Shown one piece after another: positions 26,344 to 34,210 of a DNA stretch of 64,000 bases. Each line of letters starts with the position of its first letter. The stretch's first letter is position 1. The DNA is from Lachnospiraceae bacterium (GTDB lineage: Bacteria > Bacillota > Clostridia > Lachnospirales > Lachnospiraceae), in contig JALEPL010000002.1 of assembly GCA_022766245.1 (NCBI GenBank), positions 54,115 to 118,114 on the forward strand, read 5' to 3'. A program made the position numbers and the translations under genes. The notes beneath the pieces are model-generated. The model worked only from the letters and a program-made list of their open reading frames with translations. It did no database searches and was not told where the DNA came from.

Positions 26344-26964
26344 ATGATAGCAATTATTGATTATGACGCAGGAAATCTAAAGAGCGTGGAAAAGGCTTTG
26401 ACCTTGCTGGGACAGCCTAGTGTCATTACCAGAGACCGTAAGGAAATCCTTCAGGCAGACAAGGTGATTCTGCCCGGAGTAGGCGCCTTTGGGGATGCAA
26501 TGGAGCATCTGAAGCATTTTGAATTAGATAAAGTGATTAAAGAAGTATGTGCCAAGGGGACACCTTTCCTGGGTATTTGTCTGGGGTTGCAGCTCCTTTT
26601 TGACGGCAGTGAGGAATCCGCCGGTGTGGAAGGACTGGGAATCCTGCCGGGAGATATTATCAGGATTCCGGATACGCCGGGACTGAAGATTCCGCATATT
26701 GGCTGGAATTCGCTGGACTTCCAGAATAATGGCAGATTATTTGAAGGTTTTGATCAGGAGACCTATGTGTATTTTGTTCATTCCTATTATCTGAAGGCAA
26801 GGGAGGAGCAGATTGTGAAAGCAACTACAGAGTATGGCACACACATCCATGCTTCTGTGGAGAAGGACAATGTGTTTGCCTGTCAGTTTCACCCGGAGAA
26901 AAGCAGTGCGGTGGGTCTTCAGATACTGACAAATTTTGCGAAGATTCAGGGAGGTGTCTGCTAA
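26344..26964 (+). CDS. hisH: Imidazole glycerol phosphate synthase, glutaminase subunit
   Basis: A 206-residue class I glutamine amidotransferase that supplies ammonia to HisF in histidine biosynthesis. The nucleophile is C79 in [11 protein letters not shown], with the His-Glu pair in CQFHPEKSS near 186-188. The oxyanion strand motif [10 protein letters not shown] is at 44-53. The stop overlaps hisF by one base, so the two subunits of the complex are made together. The rest of the his pathway is not in the window. Confidence 0.95.
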   Translation: MIAIIDYDAGNLKSVEKALTLLGQPSVITRDRKEILQADKVILPGVGAFGDAMEHLKHFELDKVIKEVCAKGTPFLGICLGLQLLFDGSEESAGVEGLGILPGDIIRIPDTPGLKIPHIGWNSLDFQNNGRLFEGFDQETYVYFVHSYYLKAREEQIVKATTEYGTHIHASVEKDNVFACQFHPEKSSAVGLQILTNFAKIQGGVC

Positions 26965-27725
26965 TGTTTACGAAACGAATTATTCCCTGTCTGGACGTGA
27001 ACAACGGACGTGTGGTAAAAGGTGTGAATTTTGTGAATCTGCGGGATGCGGGAGACCCGGTGGAAATCGCAGCAGCTTACGATAAGGCGGGAGCTGACGA
27101 GGTGGTATTTTTGGACATTACCGCATCCTCGGATGCCCGTAATACCGTGGTAGATATGGTGCGAAAAGTTGCAGAAAAGGTGTTTATTCCCTTTACCGTG
27201 GGTGGAGGAATCCGTACCGTGGAGGATTTTAAGGTGTTGCTTCGGGAAGGAGCAGATAAGATTTCTATTAATTCTTCCGCTATCAATAATCCAAATCTCA
27301 TCAGCGAGGCGGCTGATAAGTTCGGCAGCCAGTGCGTAGTGGTAGCCATCGATGCCAGAAGACGTGCGGATGGCAGCGGTTGGAATATCTATAAAAACGG
27401 TGGACGTATTGATGTGGGAATCGATGCGGTGGAGTGGGCCATGAAAGCGGACCAGCTTGGGGCAGGAGAAATTCTTCTGACCAGTATGGACTGTGATGGC
27501 ACCAAAGCAGGTTACGACTTAGATCTCACCAGGCAGATTGCAGAAAACGTCTCCATTCCAGTGATCGCTTCCGGTGGTGCAGGAACGAAGGAGCATTTTT
27601 ACGATGCATTGACAGCAGGAAAGGCAGATGCCGCACTGGCAGCTTCTCTGTTCCATTATAAAGAGTTAGAAATTATGGACTTGAAGAACTATCTGGCAGA
27701 CCGCGGTGTGTCCGTAAGGAGATAG
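26964..27725 (+). CDS. hisF: Imidazole glycerol phosphate synthase, cyclase subunit
   Basis: A 253-residue (beta/alpha)8 barrel that joins ammonia to PRFAR to give imidazole glycerol phosphate and AICAR. The catalytic acids are D11 (IPCLDVNNG) and D130 (VVAIDARR), and the phosphate-binding loops FTVGGGIRT and ASGGAGT are intact. It overlaps hisH by one base. It forms a heterodimer with HisH in which ammonia passes through the barrel. Confidence 0.96.
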   Translation: MFTKRIIPCLDVNNGRVVKGVNFVNLRDAGDPVEIAAAYDKAGADEVVFLDITASSDARNTVVDMVRKVAEKVFIPFTVGGGIRTVEDFKVLLREGADKISINSSAINNPNLISEAADKFGSQCVVVAIDARRRADGSGWNIYKNGGRIDVGIDAVEWAMKADQLGAGEILLTSMDCDGTKAGYDLDLTRQIAENVSIPVIASGGAGTKEHFYDALTAGKADAALAASLFHYKELEIMDLKNYLADRGVSVRR

Positions 27726-27729
27726 AATC

Positions 27730-28407
27730 ATGGCAATGATAGAAAATGACTGGCTGGGAAGTATCTCAGAGGAATTTAAAAAGCCCTATTACCGACAGCT
27801 GTATCAGTTCGTGAAGGAAGAGTATAGTACCCATGTGGTTTATCCTCCGGCAGATGATATTTTTAATGCATTGCATCTGACACCATTAAGCCGGGTAAAG
27901 GTGCTGATTTTAGGACAGGATCCCTATCACAATGAGCATCAGGCCCACGGACTCAGCTTCTCCGTGCTGCCGGAACAGAAAGATATCCCGCCGTCTCTGC
28001 AGAATATCTACAAAGAACTTCAGGATGATCTGGGCTGTTATATTCCGGATAATGGATATCTGAAAAAGTGGGCAGATCAGGGAGTGCTTCTGCTAAATAC
28101 AGTGCTTACTGTCCGTGCGCATCAGCCTAATTCCCATCAGGGAAAGGGATGGGAGCAGTTTACAGATGCCATTATTCGGGCGGTGAATGAGCAGGACCGA
28201 CCCGTGGTCTATATGCTTTGGGGTAGACCCGCACAGAGCAAGATCCCTATGCTAACCAATCCAAAGCATCTGATTCTAAAGGCGCCCCATCCCAGTCCAT
28301 TGTCTGCATATCGGGGATTTTTCGGATGCAGACATTTCAGCCAGGCGAATGATTTCCTGCAGCAGCACGGGATTGCTCCCATTGACTGGCAGATTGAAAA
28401 CGTGTAA
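27730..28407 (+). CDS. ung: Uracil-DNA glycosylase
   Basis: A 225-residue family 1 UDG that removes uracil from DNA. The water-activating loop GQDPYH has catalytic D64, and the minor-groove loop HPSPLSAYRGFFG is near 187-199. AAGGAG at 27716-27721 precedes the ATG, and the gap from hisF is four bases, so it is likely in the same transcript. It ends four bases from the stop of the convergent ABC-F gene. Confidence 0.96.
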   Translation: MAMIENDWLGSISEEFKKPYYRQLYQFVKEEYSTHVVYPPADDIFNALHLTPLSRVKVLILGQDPYHNEHQAHGLSFSVLPEQKDIPPSLQNIYKELQDDLGCYIPDNGYLKKWADQGVLLLNTVLTVRAHQPNSHQGKGWEQFTDAIIRAVNEQDRPVVYMLWGRPAQSKIPMLTNPKHLILKAPHPSPLSAYRGFFGCRHFSQANDFLQQHGIAPIDWQIENV

Positions 28408-28411
28408 CTGC

Positions 28412-30052
28412 CTAGTTATCGGCCGCATCTTCGTCGCTCATAGCATATACCTGGCGTTTTCGAGCCATCTCATCACTCTCTAAATACTCGTCGTAGGTGG
28501 TGATCTTATCGATTAATGCACCGTTGGGAAGAATTTCCATAATACGGTTTGCGGTGGTCTGTGTAAACTGATGATCACGGGATGCAAACAGTACCACGCC
28601 GGAGAACTTGATTAGTCCGTTGTTCAGTGCAGTGATGGACTCCATATCCAGGTGGTCGGTAGGCTCATCGAGTATCAAAACGTTGGATGCCTGAATCATC
28701 ATGCGGGAGAGCAGGACACGAACCTTCTCACCACCGGAGAGAACCCGCATTTTCTTCATGCCGTCCTCGCCGGCAAAAAGCATTCTGCCCAGGAATCCAC
28801 GGACATAAGTGGCATCCTTGATCTCGGAATACTGGGTGAGCCAGTCAGTGATGACCAGGTCGGTATCAAAGATAGCGGTGTTATCCTTCGGGAAATAGGA
28901 CTGGGAAGTGGTGACACCCCATTTGTATGAACCGCTGTCCGGCTCCATCTCCCCTGCCAGGATCTTAAATAATGTGGTCTTTGCCAGTTCGTTACTTCCT
29001 ACAAATGCTACCTTATCCTCACGGCCTAAGATAAAGGAAATATTGTCCAATACCTTTACACCGTCAATGGTCTTGGTGAGCCCTTCCACAGCAAGAACCT
29101 CGTTTCCAATCTCACGCTGGGGTCTGAAATCAATGTAAGGATATTTTCTGCTGGAAGGCTTGATCTCATCCAGCTCAATTTTTTCCAGAGCACGCTTACG
29201 GGAGGTTGCCTGTTTGGATTTGGAAGCGTTTGCGGAGAAGCGGGAGATGAAGTCCTGCAATTCCTTGATTTTTTCTTCCTTTTTCTTGTTGGCTTCCTTC
29301 ATCTGCTTCATCAAAAGCTGACTGGACTCGTACCAGAAGTCATAGTTTCCGGCATAGAGCTGGATCTTGCCGTAATCGATGTCCGCAGTGTGGGTACATA
29401 CCTTATTTAAGAAATAACGGTCGTGGGAAACCACGATAACGGTATTGTCAAAGTTGATCAAAAATTCCTCCAACCATGCAATAGCATCCAGATCCAAATG
29501 GTTGGTAGGCTCGTCTAAAAGCAGAATATCCGGGTTGCCAAACAAAGCCTGTGCCAGCAGTACCTTCACCTTGGTGGCACCGGGCAGATCCCGCATAATG
29601 GAGTAGTGTTCTTCGGTGGGTACGCCCAGACCGTTCAGCAGGGTGGCTGCATCGGATTCTGCATTCCAGCCATCCATCTCAGCAAATTCTGCTTCCAGTT
29701 CGCTGGCGCGGATTCCGTCCTCGTCTGAGAAATCCTCTTTGGCATAGATGGCATCCTTTTCCTTCATAATATCATACAGGCGCTGATTACCCATGATAAC
29801 CGTATCCAGTACCGGATATTCATCATATTTAAAGTGATCCTGCTGCAGAAAGGAAAGGCGCTGTCCCGGTGTGATTACCACATCACCGCTGGTGGAGTCC
29901 AGCTGGCCGGACAGGATCTTTAAGAAAGTGGATTTTCCGGCGCCGTTGGCACCGATCAGTCCATAACAGTTTCCCTCCGTAAACTTAATATTCACATCCT
30001 CGAACAGAGCTTTTTTACCGATTCGTAAAGTTACATTATTTGCACTAATCAT
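28412..30052 (-). CDS. ykpA: ABC-F family ATPase, YkpA/YbiT type
   Basis: A 546-residue soluble protein with two ABC domains joined by a charged linker (about 235-310) that inserts into the ribosome near the peptidyl-transferase centre in ABC-F proteins. Walker A1 GANGAGKST is canonical. The first signature is LPGATKVK instead of LSGGQ, and Walker A2 is GSNELAKTT, with Ala for the usual Gly. Bacillus YkpA, as I recall its sequence, has the same type of change, so this is a subfamily trait and not decay. The second signature, LSGGE, and both Walker B motifs are intact. It probably acts as a translation factor; antibiotic resistance is less likely. AGGAG precedes the ATG. Confidence 0.9.
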   Translation of the reverse strand: MISANNVTLRIGKKALFEDVNIKFTEGNCYGLIGANGAGKSTFLKILSGQLDSTSGDVVITPGQRLSFLQQDHFKYDEYPVLDTVIMGNQRLYDIMKEKDAIYAKEDFSDEDGIRASELEAEFAEMDGWNAESDAATLLNGLGVPTEEHYSIMRDLPGATKVKVLLAQALFGNPDILLLDEPTNHLDLDAIAWLEEFLINFDNTVIVVSHDRYFLNKVCTHTADIDYGKIQLYAGNYDFWYESSQLLMKQMKEANKKKEEKIKELQDFISRFSANASKSKQATSRKRALEKIELDEIKPSSRKYPYIDFRPQREIGNEVLAVEGLTKTIDGVKVLDNISFILGREDKVAFVGSNELAKTTLFKILAGEMEPDSGSYKWGVTTSQSYFPKDNTAIFDTDLVITDWLTQYSEIKDATYVRGFLGRMLFAGEDGMKKMRVLSGGEKVRVLLSRMMIQASNVLILDEPTDHLDMESITALNNGLIKFSGVVLFASRDHQFTQTTANRIMEILPNGALIDKITTYDEYLESDEMARKRQVYAMSDEDAADN

Positions 30053-30108
30053 AATATGTTCTCCTGATTCTGTTGATTTGGCTTTTACATTTTGCCATAC
30101 TTATCCAT

Positions 30109-30137
30109 ATCATACAAAAGAATGTGTATAAAATCAA
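30109..30137 (-). promoter_or_regulatory. Promoter of the ABC-F gene
   Basis: Read leftward: TTGATT at 30137-30132, 17-base spacer, TATGAT at 30114-30109. Confidence 0.65.
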
Positions 30138-30146
30138 CTTTTTTCC

Positions 30147-30185
30147 TTCATGAAAAAAGTTCATGAAAAAAGTTCATGAAAAAAT
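30147..30185. repeat. Three tandem 13-bp repeats
   Basis: TTCATGAAAAAAG occurs at 30147-30159 and 30160-30172; a third copy at 30173-30185 differs only at its end. They lie just upstream of the leftward ABC-F promoter. TTCATGAA is itself palindromic, so each unit carries a small dyad. They could be a regulator site array or replication slippage. Confidence 0.75.
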
Positions 30186-30265
30186 TTTGTTGAAAAAATT
30201 ACAATGACAGATTCCGATTGGTATGATAAAATATGCCCGAAACTATTTTACAAAATTTGTAACAC

Positions 30266-30309
30266 AGCACAAATCCATTTGCGAAGCAAATTCTGCATGG
30301 ATTTGTGCT
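30266..30309. repeat. Large perfect inverted repeat with nested hairpin
   Basis: AGCACAAATCCAT (30266-30278) and ATGGATTTGTGCT (30297-30309) form a 13-bp perfect stem. Inside it TTGC-GAA-GCAA (30279-30289) forms a smaller hairpin. It directly adjoins the two other repeat elements at 30311 and 30355. The gap 30053-30414 holds no gene. Confidence 0.6.
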
Positions 30310-30310
30310 C

Positions 30311-30337
30311 GTGACTACGAAGGAACTGAATAGTTAC
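30311..30337. repeat. GTAACT palindromic repeat, copy 1
   Basis: GTGACTAC-GAAGGAACTGA-ATAGTTAC. Same design and near-identical loop as the copies at 41433 (loop GAAGGTACTGA) and 54913. It immediately adjoins the second repeat family. Confidence 0.7.
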
Positions 30338-30393
30338 AAGTCAAATATGAAAACGGCATGAGGACTCCGTCACCTGCGGTGATACCTCATGCC
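30337..30393 (+). repeat. Double-stem leader repeat, copy 1 (before the DUF4190-like gene)
   Basis: An 18-base block (30337-30354, CAAGTCAAATATGAAAAC) is followed by an outer stem GGCATGAGG (30355-30363) with CCTCATGCC (30385-30393), and an inner stem GTCACC-TGC-GGTGAT (30369-30383). The ribosome site of the next gene starts a few bases later. The 18-base block is repeated exactly at 38560-38577. Confidence 0.75.
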
Positions 30394-30414
30394 ATGAGAT
30401 AGGAAGTGAGCGGT

Positions 30415-30705
30415 ATGAAAAAACAGAGAACTTTACAGGAAGAACAGTATCGACAGGCACAAAAGAAACGGAATCTAGAGGCTTGGACTATGGCGGCCTT
30501 TGCCATGTCCATTATGGGACTGCCTCTGTCCTGTTTGGGGATTATTCCCTTTATTTTTGTGGACATTCTGGAGTTTGTACTGGGAGTGCGGGGGCTGAAG
30601 AGTTCTCATCGGGGTATGGCAATCGCCACCATCGTCATCAGTCTCATCAGTGCAGTCATGATTGCGGCGGTAAATTTAATCTATTTGTTTCGGGTTGCAG
30701 CCTAA
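30415..30705 (+). CDS. Small two-helix membrane protein (DUF4190-like)
   Basis: A 96-residue protein: a Gln/Lys-rich cytoplasmic start, then two membrane segments (about 28-52 and 64-90) joined by a short LGVRGLKSSHRG loop. The arrangement, with a small-residue-rich first helix and the loop GxRxLKxSxRG, is that of DUF4190-like proteins. Function unknown. ATG 30415 is preferred over GTG 30406. It sits right behind the structured repeat element. Confidence 0.7.
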   Translation: MKKQRTLQEEQYRQAQKKRNLEAWTMAAFAMSIMGLPLSCLGIIPFIFVDILEFVLGVRGLKSSHRGMAIATIVISLISAVMIAAVNLIYLFRVAA

Positions 30706-30721
30706 AGTGTGGAAAAAACAG

Positions 30722-30750
30722 TTGACGTACCTTTCGTTTCATGGTAAACT
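30722..30750 (+). promoter_or_regulatory. Promoter of rplS
   Basis: TTGACG (30722-30727), 17-base spacer, TAAACT (30745-30750). Confidence 0.7.
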
Positions 30751-30756
30751 AAGCAA

Positions 30757-30826
30757 GTTGTGAATAGGCGATGGTCCTCTGTTGCGAGATGCATTAAGAA
30801 CATCAAAATAATCAGGAGGTCACAAA
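30757..30826 (+). ncRNA. Possible L19 leader (rplS 5' UTR)
   Basis: The 70-base leader contains a small hairpin GATG-CATTAAGAA-CATC and a CCTCTG that can pair with CAGGAGG of the ribosome site. An autoregulatory L19 leader is known in Bacillus and relatives; I could not verify the consensus by eye, so this is tentative. Confidence 0.3.
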
Positions 30827-31180
30827 ATGAACGCAAGTGAAATCATTAAGAACATTGAAGCAGAGCAGTTAAAGGCAGAAGTACCTGAGTTTCGCGTAGG
30901 TGATACCGTTAAGGTTTACGCGAAGATCAAAGAGGGAAACCGCGAGAGAATCCAGGTTTTTGAAGGTACTGTATTAAAGAAACAGGGCGGAAGCAACCGT
31001 GAGACATTTACCGTTCGTAAGTTCTCCAACGGTGTAGGCGTTGAGAAGACCTGGCCGTTACATTCTCCTCATGTTGAGAAGGTAGAGGTTGTAAGATCCG
31101 GTAAAGTAAGACGTGCAAAACTGAATTACCTGAGAAGCCGTGTTGGTAAGAAAGCCAAAGTAAAAGAGTTAGTAAAATAA
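30827..31180 (+). CDS. rplS: 50S ribosomal protein L19
   Basis: A 117-residue large-subunit protein at the interface between subunits. The sequence is canonical over its whole length ([51 protein letters not shown]). The ribosome site is CAGGAGG. Codons are strongly biased to GTT, GTA, CGT and similar, as in highly expressed genes. A terminator separates it from the lepB-rbgA group, as in many Firmicutes. Confidence 0.98.
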   Translation: MNASEIIKNIEAEQLKAEVPEFRVGDTVKVYAKIKEGNRERIQVFEGTVLKKQGGSNRETFTVRKFSNGVGVEKTWPLHSPHVEKVEVVRSGKVRRAKLNYLRSRVGKKAKVKELVK

Positions 31181-31189
31181 AAACTGCCG

Positions 31190-31222
31190 GAGGGACATTA
31201 CAGTATGTATTGTCCCTCTTTT
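31190..31222 (+). terminator. Intrinsic terminator after rplS
   Basis: GAGGGACA (31190-31197) pairs with TGTCCCTC (31211-31218), followed by TTTT. Some readthrough into lepB is possible, since no promoter is evident before it. Confidence 0.8.
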
Positions 31223-31265
31223 CATCTTCTGAGAATAATGGGTCATGTCAATGGGAGGAACAAAG

Positions 31266-31856
31266 ATGGTAAGACGTCAGGGCGCCAAAGGACTGAATTT
31301 TGGAAGACGCAGAAAAAAAGTAAATATTCCTCTGCTGAAGGAAATCGGTACATGGATTGTGGAGATTCTGATTGTACTTCTGATTGCCTATGTGTTGGTA
31401 TACTTTGCAGGAATGCGCATTACCGTGGTGGGGCAGTCCATGAATCCCACGTTGGAGAGTGGACAACAGATTCTGGTGAATCGGTTCACTTATAAGCTGA
31501 CGGATCCGGATCCGAATGATGTCATTGTGTTTTTGCCCAACGGAAATGAGAAGTCCCATTACTATGTGAAACGCGTGATTGCAGGACCCGGAGACACCGT
31601 GCAGATTAAAAGTGGTGCTATCTATGTGAATGGAGAGCTGTTCGATGATGCGGTGGATGCGGCGGCCATCAAGGAAGCCGGTATTGCAGAGGAAGAAATA
31701 CTGGTGGGAGAAGACGAATACTTCGTACTGGGTGATAATCGTAATAATAGCGAGGATAGCCGATATGACAATATCGGAAATGTAAAAAAAGAGTACATCG
31801 TGGGAAAGGCATGGTTTATTGTATCGCCATTCCGCGATATGGGTAGAGTTGAATAA
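31266..31856 (+). CDS. lepB: Signal peptidase I (first copy)
   Basis: A 196-residue membrane serine protease that removes signal peptides. Basic N-terminus, one membrane helix (about 28-48), nucleophile S58 in GQSMNPT, general base K102 in YYVKRVIAGPGD, and box E GDNRNNSEDSR. GGGAGGA at 31253-31259 selects ATG 31266 over ATG 31245. It is one of two copies, with rbgA between them; the second differs in sequence and may prefer other substrates. Confidence 0.94.
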   Translation: MVRRQGAKGLNFGRRRKKVNIPLLKEIGTWIVEILIVLLIAYVLVYFAGMRITVVGQSMNPTLESGQQILVNRFTYKLTDPDPNDVIVFLPNGNEKSHYYVKRVIAGPGDTVQIKSGAIYVNGELFDDAVDAAAIKEAGIAEEEILVGEDEYFVLGDNRNNSEDSRYDNIGNVKKEYIVGKAWFIVSPFRDMGRVE

Positions 31857-31868
31857 GGAGGAAAAACT

Positions 31869-32720
31869 ATGCAATTTCAATGGTATCCGGGACATATGAC
31901 CAAGGCGAAGCGTCAGATGCAGGAAGATATCAGGCTGGTGGACTTGGTGATTGAGCTGGTGGATGCACGAATTCCCCTGAGCAGCCGGAATCCGGATATT
32001 GACAGTCTGGGCGCCGGAAAAGCCAGACTGATTCTTTTGAATAAGGCCGATTTGGCAGACCCGAAGCAGAATGAAAAGTGGGAGCAGTTTTTCCGGCAGA
32101 AGGGATTTTTCGTGGTGCGTCTGGATGCCCGCAACCGAAACGGAATGAAGCAGGTGTCCAATGTAATTATGGAAGCCTGTAAGGAGAAAATCGAGCGGGA
32201 CAGGAGAAGGGGGATTTTAAATCGTCCGGTGCGGGCAATGGTTGTGGGGATTCCCAACGTGGGAAAGTCTACATTTATCAATACCTTTGCAGGTAAGGCC
32301 TGTGCTAAAACCGGAAATAAGCCGGGAGTTACCAAAGGAAAACAGTGGATTCGACTCAATAAGAATGTGGAGCTTTTGGATACACCGGGAATTCTGTGGC
32401 CGAAGTTTGAGGATCAGAGCGTTGGTCTGCGGCTGGCTTTTATCGGTTCCATGAATGATGAGATATTAAATATTGATGAGCTCTCTTTAGAGTTGATACG
32501 TGTGTTACTGCAGGACTATCCACAGTGCCTGAGAGAGCGTTATCAGCTCTCGGAAGAAACAGATCCGGTGAAGCTGCTTGAGGAGATTGCAACGAATCGT
32601 CATTGTGTGAAAAGAGGAAATGAGATCGATTACAGCAAGGCGGCTGCTCTACTCTTAGACGAGTTCCGTACCGGAAAGCTGGGGAAGATTACACTTGAAA
32701 AAACTTACATTTCCGAATAG
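31869..32720 (+). CDS. rbgA: Ribosome biogenesis GTPase RbgA (YlqF)
   Basis: A 283-residue circularly permuted GTPase needed for late 50S assembly. The G-motifs appear in the permuted order: G4 NKADL first (about 58-62), then G1 GIPNVGKST (about 127-135) and G3 DTPG (about 176-179). It opens with the typical WYPGHM. The ribosome site is AAGGAGG. Its place near rplS and before rnhB is the conserved Firmicutes order. Confidence 0.95.
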   Translation: MQFQWYPGHMTKAKRQMQEDIRLVDLVIELVDARIPLSSRNPDIDSLGAGKARLILLNKADLADPKQNEKWEQFFRQKGFFVVRLDARNRNGMKQVSNVIMEACKEKIERDRRRGILNRPVRAMVVGIPNVGKSTFINTFAGKACAKTGNKPGVTKGKQWIRLNKNVELLDTPGILWPKFEDQSVGLRLAFIGSMNDEILNIDELSLELIRVLLQDYPQCLRERYQLSEETDPVKLLEEIATNRHCVKRGNEIDYSKAAALLLDEFRTGKLGKITLEKTYISE

Positions 32721-32767
32721 AATAAATATAGATGTGTGTATCTGTTTAATAGAAAAGTGGGTGTGAT

Positions 32768-33334
32768 ATGAAGGACACGACAACTCAGCCGGAAAAGGGA
32801 AGTAAGCTGAAAGAACTGTTTAATTTTATGGTTTATCTGGCGCTGATCTTTGTACTGTCTTATCTTTTGATTCAGTATGTGGGACAGCGCACCTGTGTAA
32901 TTGGGGAGTCTATGGAGAATACCCTGCAGGATGGAGATAATCTTATTGTAGATAAAATAACCTATCGGATGAAGGAACCGGAGCGTTTTGATATTATTGT
33001 ATTTCCGTATCAATACAAAGAAAAAACTTATTATGTAAAGAGAATCATTGGTCTCCCGGGAGAGACAGTGCAGATTATGCCAAATGGGACGATCTTTATC
33101 AACGGACAGGAGTTGGAGGAAACCTATGGCAGAGAAGTAATCAAGGAGGCGGGACTGGCAGCAAAGCCCATTACGCTGGGTGAGGATGAGTATTTTGTTT
33201 TGGGAGATAACCGCAACTACAGTAGTGACAGCAGAGCAGTAGATGTGGGAAATATTAAACGGGAGGACATTGTGGGCAGAGTCTGGCTTCGCATTTATCC
33301 GTTTGATTCCTTTGGACTGATCAGTCACCGCTAA
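32768..33334 (+). CDS. lepB: Signal peptidase I (second copy)
   Basis: A 188-residue signal peptidase. One membrane helix (about 18-38), nucleophile S48 in GESMENT, general base K91 in YYVKRIIGLPGE, and GDNRNYSSDSR as box E. The site next to the nucleophile (ENTL instead of NPTL) differs from the first copy. The ribosome site is weak (GTGGGTGTGAT). It follows rbgA after 47 bases; likely the same transcript. Confidence 0.94.
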   Translation: MKDTTTQPEKGSKLKELFNFMVYLALIFVLSYLLIQYVGQRTCVIGESMENTLQDGDNLIVDKITYRMKEPERFDIIVFPYQYKEKTYYVKRIIGLPGETVQIMPNGTIFINGQELEETYGREVIKEAGLAAKPITLGEDEYFVLGDNRNYSSDSRAVDVGNIKREDIVGRVWLRIYPFDSFGLISHR

Positions 33335-33348
33335 ATGGGGAGAGTATT

Positions 33349-34110
33349 ATGGCAGAAGAAAAGAAAATCGGAAGTATCAAAGAGGAATTGCAGGCAGCTA
33401 CAGATTCTATGCTGCCTGATTTTATAGCATCTTATCAGAAGGATGAACGGGGGGGAGTGCAAAAACTGGTGCAGCAGGCCACGAAGCGTCTGCAACGGCT
33501 GGAGGAAGAAAAACAGCGCATTTGGAAGCTTGGCAGTTACGAGAGAGAGTACGCGTCTGCCGGTTACATCTGCGGAATTGATGAGGTGGGCAGAGGTCCA
33601 CTGGCAGGACCGGTGGTAGCCGGGGCAGTGATTCTTCCGAAAGATTGTGAGATTTTATACATCAATGATTCCAAGAAGCTTTCTGCAGCAAAGCGGGAGG
33701 AGTTGTATGATGTGATTATGGAGCAGGCGGTGGCCACAGGTATCGGTATGGTTTCCCCGGCACGGATTGATGAGATTAATATTTTGCAGGCAACCTACGA
33801 AGCAATGCGGGAAGCTATCAGCAAATTGGCGGTAACACCCGATATATTACTAAACGATGCAGTGACGATACCGGGTATTTCTATCCGTCAGATACCGATT
33901 ATCAAGGGGGATGCGAAAAGTATTTCCATAGGAGCAGCCAGTATCATTGCAAAGGTGACCAGGGATCGGCTGATGGTGGAATATGATAAAATTATGCCGG
34001 AGTACGGATTTGCATCCAATAAGGGATATGGCTCGGCGGCGCACATTGCAGCCATCAGAAGGTATGGACCATCCCCCATTCACAGAAATAGTTTTATAAA
34101 AAATCTGTAA
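33349..34110 (+). CDS. rnhB: Ribonuclease HII
   Basis: A 253-residue nuclease that cuts RNA in RNA-DNA hybrids and at misincorporated ribonucleotides. The catalytic tetrad is visible: D78 and E79 in GIDEVGRGP, D170 in LLNDAV and D188 in IIKGDAKS. The N-terminal 70 residues are helical and extra to the core, as in Bacillus RnhB. The 3' end overlaps one arm of a palindromic repeat. Confidence 0.95.
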   Translation: MAEEKKIGSIKEELQAATDSMLPDFIASYQKDERGGVQKLVQQATKRLQRLEEEKQRIWKLGSYEREYASAGYICGIDEVGRGPLAGPVVAGAVILPKDCEILYINDSKKLSAAKREELYDVIMEQAVATGIGMVSPARIDEINILQATYEAMREAISKLAVTPDILLNDAVTIPGISIRQIPIIKGDAKSISIGAASIIAKVTRDRLMVEYDKIMPEYGFASNKGYGSAAHIAAIRRYGPSPIHRNSFIKNL

Positions 34111-34189
34111 CTATTCAGAGCCAAGGCAATTTTCATAAAATCGCGAATCATGTTCAGAGCCAACCTCGAAAACTAACGTTAATAGTTAC
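34107..34189. repeat. GTAACT palindromic repeat, expanded copy
   Basis: GTAACTATT (34107-34115) and AATAGTTAC (34181-34189) are perfect 9-base inverted arms of the same family, but with 65 bases between them instead of 11. Inside, TTCAGAGCCAA occurs twice (34113-34123 and 34152-34162). The left arm includes the stop of rnhB. Confidence 0.55.
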
Positions 34190-34210
34190 AAGAATTGATA
34201 AGGAGGCATC

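Noticed and set aside
28412..30052. Altered Walker A2 and first signature of the ABC-F protein read as a decayed gene
   Set aside because: The frame is intact, and the YkpA/YbiT subfamily shows the same kind of changes, so it is a family trait.
30147..30185. Tandem direct repeats considered as a CRISPR array
   Set aside because: The 13-bp units follow each other without spacers, and no cas gene is in the window.
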